DNA of 8,851 nucleotides, taken from contig CAJUMT010000145.1 in NCBI GenBank assembly GCA_910587495.1, forward strand, positions 1 through 8,851, in the 5' to 3' direction. Positions 7,204 to 8,851 of the stretch are shown one piece after another (within the stretch, counting starts at the first letter, position 1; each line of letters begins with the position of its first letter). Both the position numbers and the translations under genes were made by a program. This DNA is from an uncultured Lachnospiraceae bacterium (GTDB lineage: Bacteria; Bacillota_A; Clostridia; Lachnospirales; Lachnospiraceae). Under the pieces are notes generated by a model. That model had not been told where the DNA came from and made no database searches. It saw only the letters and a program-made list of their open reading frames with translations.

Positions 7204-7213
7204 ACATCTTTTC

Positions 7214-8620
7214 TTATCTTTTCCACATTCCTGCCACCAGTACAGTCATGTCGTCCTCACCTTGTCCATAAGCCTGCACCTGTTCTAACAGCCGTTTTGC
7301 CATTTTGTTGGGCGTATCCGGCACAAGGTTCCAAATCAATTCCTTTAAAACCTCTTCTTCCTGACCCTCCGGAAGCGCTCCTAACACACCGTCCGTTACC
7401 ATAAAGAGAATATCTCCGTCATACATACGCATCCTGTAAGGCTCCAATGATATCTGCCCGTCCGCCCCGGCGGGAAGTCCTGCTCCTCTGATACTCTCCA
7501 CCATATTTTCCCGCCGGATAAAGCTAACCGCCGCGCCCGCTTTCCTAAAATCACATACGCCTGTATACAAATCCACCGACACGATATCTATGGTGGAAAA
7601 CACCGGCGTTCCCGGCTGTAAAACAATAGAAGAATTAATCATGCGTATGGCAGTCTCCTCCGAAAAACCGGATTCCAAAAACTGTTCCAGAAGATCCAAT
7701 ACCAGTTCACTCTGTGTACAGGCCTGCAGTCCGGATCCCATACCGTCGGACAGTCCCGCATAAAACCGTCCTTCCGGAACCCAGAATACAGCGAAATTAT
7801 CCCCGGATACCGGCTCACCCTGGCGTGTTTCTTTCTGGATTCCGTATAATATGTTATAAGCTGTCCCTTCCACGAACAAAACCGTCACTTTATCCTGGCT
7901 TACGAAAGAACGACTGTCTCTGGCAGGCATCATCTCCCGATCCATCAGATCTGATAATATAGCGGCAATTTTTTTTGTGGACACACAGATCTTCCTTCGG
8001 GTCTTCATAGTCAAATAGACCTGACATCTTTTTTTCTGCGGATCATAGAAAAAGACTTTATACACCTGTACCCCCAGAAGACGGAGCTTTTTCTCGATTT
8101 CCTTTTTAAAATCTTCGTCTTCCCTGGTATTGTATATTTTTTCCATGGCGCCTGCGAGGATTCCGCTCATTTCTTTTAACTGCCCAGCCGCCGCCATGCG
8201 GTTCTCCCGCAGCCGTTCCTGTAAGACACGCTCACCCCGGTCTAAACAGGCGGCAGGTTGGGGAACCATACAAAAACTTCTGGAAAGTTGCAAAAAGCTT
8301 TCCTGGTAATCTTCCATCCACTGCCTGATAGGATGAACATTTTCCACATCTTTTTGTTCAGCCGGAAGCATACGAAGCCATTCGATGACGTAGCCTGCCA
8401 GGACAATTGCCGAAAAGAAAGCAATTCCTTTTAGTAGACTGGCTATCATCATCCATACTTCCTGTCTTAGTACATATTCCACCGTCAGTTCCATAGCCGC
8501 AAGGCCTGCCCCTGCGCCCAAACCCATCAGCCATTTTCCTCTTCCCGAATCCTTTTTGCCAAACAGAATCAGTAAACCTCCTCCAAGCGTCAACGACATC
8601 ATATACTTTGTCCACTCCAT
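7214..8620 (-). CDS. spoIIE: Stage II sporulation protein E, short form (PP2C phosphatase)
   Basis: SpoIIE is the membrane-bound serine phosphatase that dephosphorylates the anti-anti-sigma factor SpoIIAA, switching on sigma-F in the forespore. This protein is 468 residues; Bacillus SpoIIE is about 830. The PP2C domain (about 268-468) is complete: SGDNFA (272-277), SDGMGSG with Asp292, STID with Asp345, VTDG with Asp410 and GEDDMTV with Asp457, the expected metal-site acids. The N-terminus has only about three hydrophobic segments (about 7-21, 30-49, 55-83) instead of about ten. A linker of about 185 residues joins them to the phosphatase. The frame is open from an ATG with AGGAGG 12 bases upstream, and an in-frame TGA precedes it, so this is not a truncated call. 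The neighbouring tilS-hpt-ftsH and the Spo0A-type promoter support spoIIE over a generic PP2C protein. Confidence 0.9.
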   Translation of the reverse strand: MEWTKYMMSLTLGGGLLILFGKKDSGRGKWLMGLGAGAGLAAMELTVEYVLRQEVWMMIASLLKGIAFFSAIVLAGYVIEWLRMLPAEQKDVENVHPIRQWMEDYQESFLQLSRSFCMVPQPAACLDRGERVLQERLRENRMAAAGQLKEMSGILAGAMEKIYNTREDEDFKKEIEKKLRLLGVQVYKVFFYDPQKKRCQVYLTMKTRRKICVSTKKIAAILSDLMDREMMPARDSRSFVSQDKVTVLFVEGTAYNILYGIQKETRQGEPVSGDNFAVFWVPEGRFYAGLSDGMGSGLQACTQSELVLDLLEQFLESGFSEETAIRMINSSIVLQPGTPVFSTIDIVSVDLYTGVCDFRKAGAAVSFIRRENMVESIRGAGLPAGADGQISLEPYRMRMYDGDILFMVTDGVLGALPEGQEEEVLKELIWNLVPDTPNKMAKRLLEQVQAYGQGEDDMTVLVAGMWKR

Positions 8621-8632
8621 TCTTCACTCTAT

Positions 8633-8638
8633 CCTCCT
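8633..8638 (-). promoter_or_regulatory. Ribosome binding site of spoIIE
   Basis: A perfect AGGAGG on the minus strand lies 12 bases before the spoIIE ATG, a rather long spacing. A GTG only 5 bases downstream of it opens a different, unlikely frame. The in-frame TGA just before the ATG excludes an earlier spoIIE start. Confidence 0.75.
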
Positions 8639-8665
8639 ATCAAATTTTTTTGGATTTTGACTGAG

Positions 8666-8699
8666 ATTATAGAGAGGTTGAATTGGCAATCTTTGTCAT
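8666..8699 (-). promoter_or_regulatory. spoIIE promoter, Spo0A-dependent sigma-A type with 22-bp spacer
   Basis: On the minus strand, -35 ATGACA (plus 8694-8699, 5/6) and a perfect -10 TATAAT (plus 8666-8671) are 22 bp apart, too far for normal sigma-A use. In Bacillus subtilis, the spoIIG and spoIIE promoters have just this 21-22-bp spacing and need phosphorylated Spo0A. TGACAAA (plus 8692-8698), one base from the TGNCGAA 0A box, overlaps the -35 as in spoIIG. The start would be near 8659, about 39 nt before the ATG. Confidence 0.72.
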
Positions 8700-8710
8700 T
8701 TGGAAGCGGC

Positions 8711-8730
8711 TCGAAAAAAAAATTTTTCGA
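8711..8730. repeat. A/T-tract inverted repeat upstream of the spoIIE promoter
   Basis: TCGAAAAA and TTTTTCGA form eight-base arms around an AAAA centre. One arm overlaps the 0A box. The tract falls around -53 to -72 of the predicted start. It could bend DNA, act like an UP element, or give a second, weaker Spo0A contact through the TCGAA on the opposite arm; the choice is inference. Confidence 0.5.
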
Positions 8731-8732
8731 CA
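8726..8732 (-). promoter_or_regulatory. Spo0A binding site (0A box)
   Basis: The minus strand reads TGTCGAA, a perfect match to the TGNCGAA 0A box. It is centred about 70 bp upstream of the predicted spoIIE start and 34 bp (about three helical turns) from the 0A-like site over the -35. Both boxes have the same orientation. Its position before a sporulation gene makes a chance match less likely. Confidence 0.65.
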
Positions 8733-8733
8733 C

Positions 8734-8764
8734 AAAAAGGATGAATCCTTATGACCCATCCCTT
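8734..8764 (-). terminator. Possible terminator of the gene upstream of spoIIE
   Basis: On the minus strand AAGGGATG pairs with CATCCTTT (one G-U pair) around a 13-base loop, and a run of five T follows. A smaller alternative stem, AAGGA-TTCA-TCCTT, is nested at the same end. It would separate an off-window minus-strand gene from the spoIIE promoter. It is moderately weak because GC content is low. Bases 8765-8799 show nothing recognisable. Confidence 0.4.
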
Positions 8765-8799
8765 CTTATCTTAATCTTTGGATTTGAAAATAATCTCAT

Positions 8800-8851
8800 A
8801 GATCGGAAGAGCACACGTCTGAACTCCAGTCACACAGCAAGACCTCGTATG
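8800..8851 (+). other. Illumina sequencing adapter at contig end (not genomic)
   Basis: Bases 8800-8833 match the 34-base TruSeq-style adapter that begins AGATCGGAAGAGCACACGTC and ends CCAGTCAC. The next eight bases, ACAGCAAG (8834-8841), sit where the i7 index belongs. The last ten, ACCTCGTATG, match the following flow-cell sequence ATCTCGTATG with one mismatch. The junction could be one base later, as the genomic flank may share the first A. The block arises from reads running through a short insert and should be trimmed from the assembly; it encodes nothing. Confidence 0.97.

Noticed and set aside
8358..8627. 89-codon frame starting GTG, only 5 bases from the spoIIE AGGAGG
   Set aside because: Ribosome-site spacing is good, but the product is a frame-shifted reading of the SpoIIE membrane region with no hydrophobic pattern or domain; SpoIIE itself is clearly the real frame.
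8733..8799. Search for the tRNA genes that lie upstream of spoIIE in some Bacillus
   Set aside because: No cloverleaf, T-arm GTTCRA motif or CCA end is visible on either strand in this segment.
1..8851. Mobile elements, CRISPR arrays, phage or defence genes
   Set aside because: No transposase, integrase, direct-repeat array, attachment site or defence-family motif is seen; all seven genes are housekeeping, sporulation or metabolic genes with similar base composition.

Overview
The window looks like a stretch of ordinary chromosome from an endospore-forming, low- to mid-GC Firmicute. A Lachnospiraceae-type gut anaerobe is most likely. This is an inference from the spoIIE-tilS-hpt-ftsH gene order, the strong AGGAGG ribosome binding sites, the short form of SpoIIE and the character of the intracellular GH13 enzyme; no species marker is present. 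All seven genes lie on the minus strand, so transcription runs from high to low coordinates.

From the upstream (right) end: bases 8800-8851 are not genomic. They match an Illumina TruSeq-style 3' adapter, an 8-base index and the start of the flow-cell sequence, so the true sequence stops near 8799. Next come a possible terminator of an off-window gene (8734-8764) and a Spo0A-style promoter (0A box, a second 0A-like box over the -35, and a 22-bp spacer) in front of a short spoIIE (7214-8620). After a 76-bp gap follow tilS (5752-7137), hpt (5232-5759, overlapping tilS by 8 bp) and ftsH (3400-5214, TTG start, 17 bp after hpt). This is the classical Bacillus/Clostridium cluster that joins the sporulation phosphatase to tRNA-Ile lysidine synthesis, purine salvage and membrane proteolysis.

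The 250-bp gap 3149-3399 holds a strong intrinsic terminator (3234-3266), an inverted repeat, a consensus TATAAT that could start a short C-rich RNA of about 100 nt, and a good promoter for the next unit. That unit is a GH13 alpha-glucan hydrolase (1052-3148) followed closely by azlC (337-1047) and azlD (50-340), a branched-chain amino acid exporter pair overlapping by ATGA.

I found no mobile element, CRISPR array, tRNA, rRNA or defence system. The points most worth a second look are the adapter contamination, the shortened SpoIIE membrane region with its conserved Spo0A promoter layout, the insertion in the GH13 barrel, and the possible small RNA after ftsH. I do not see a convincing undescribed multi-gene system here.
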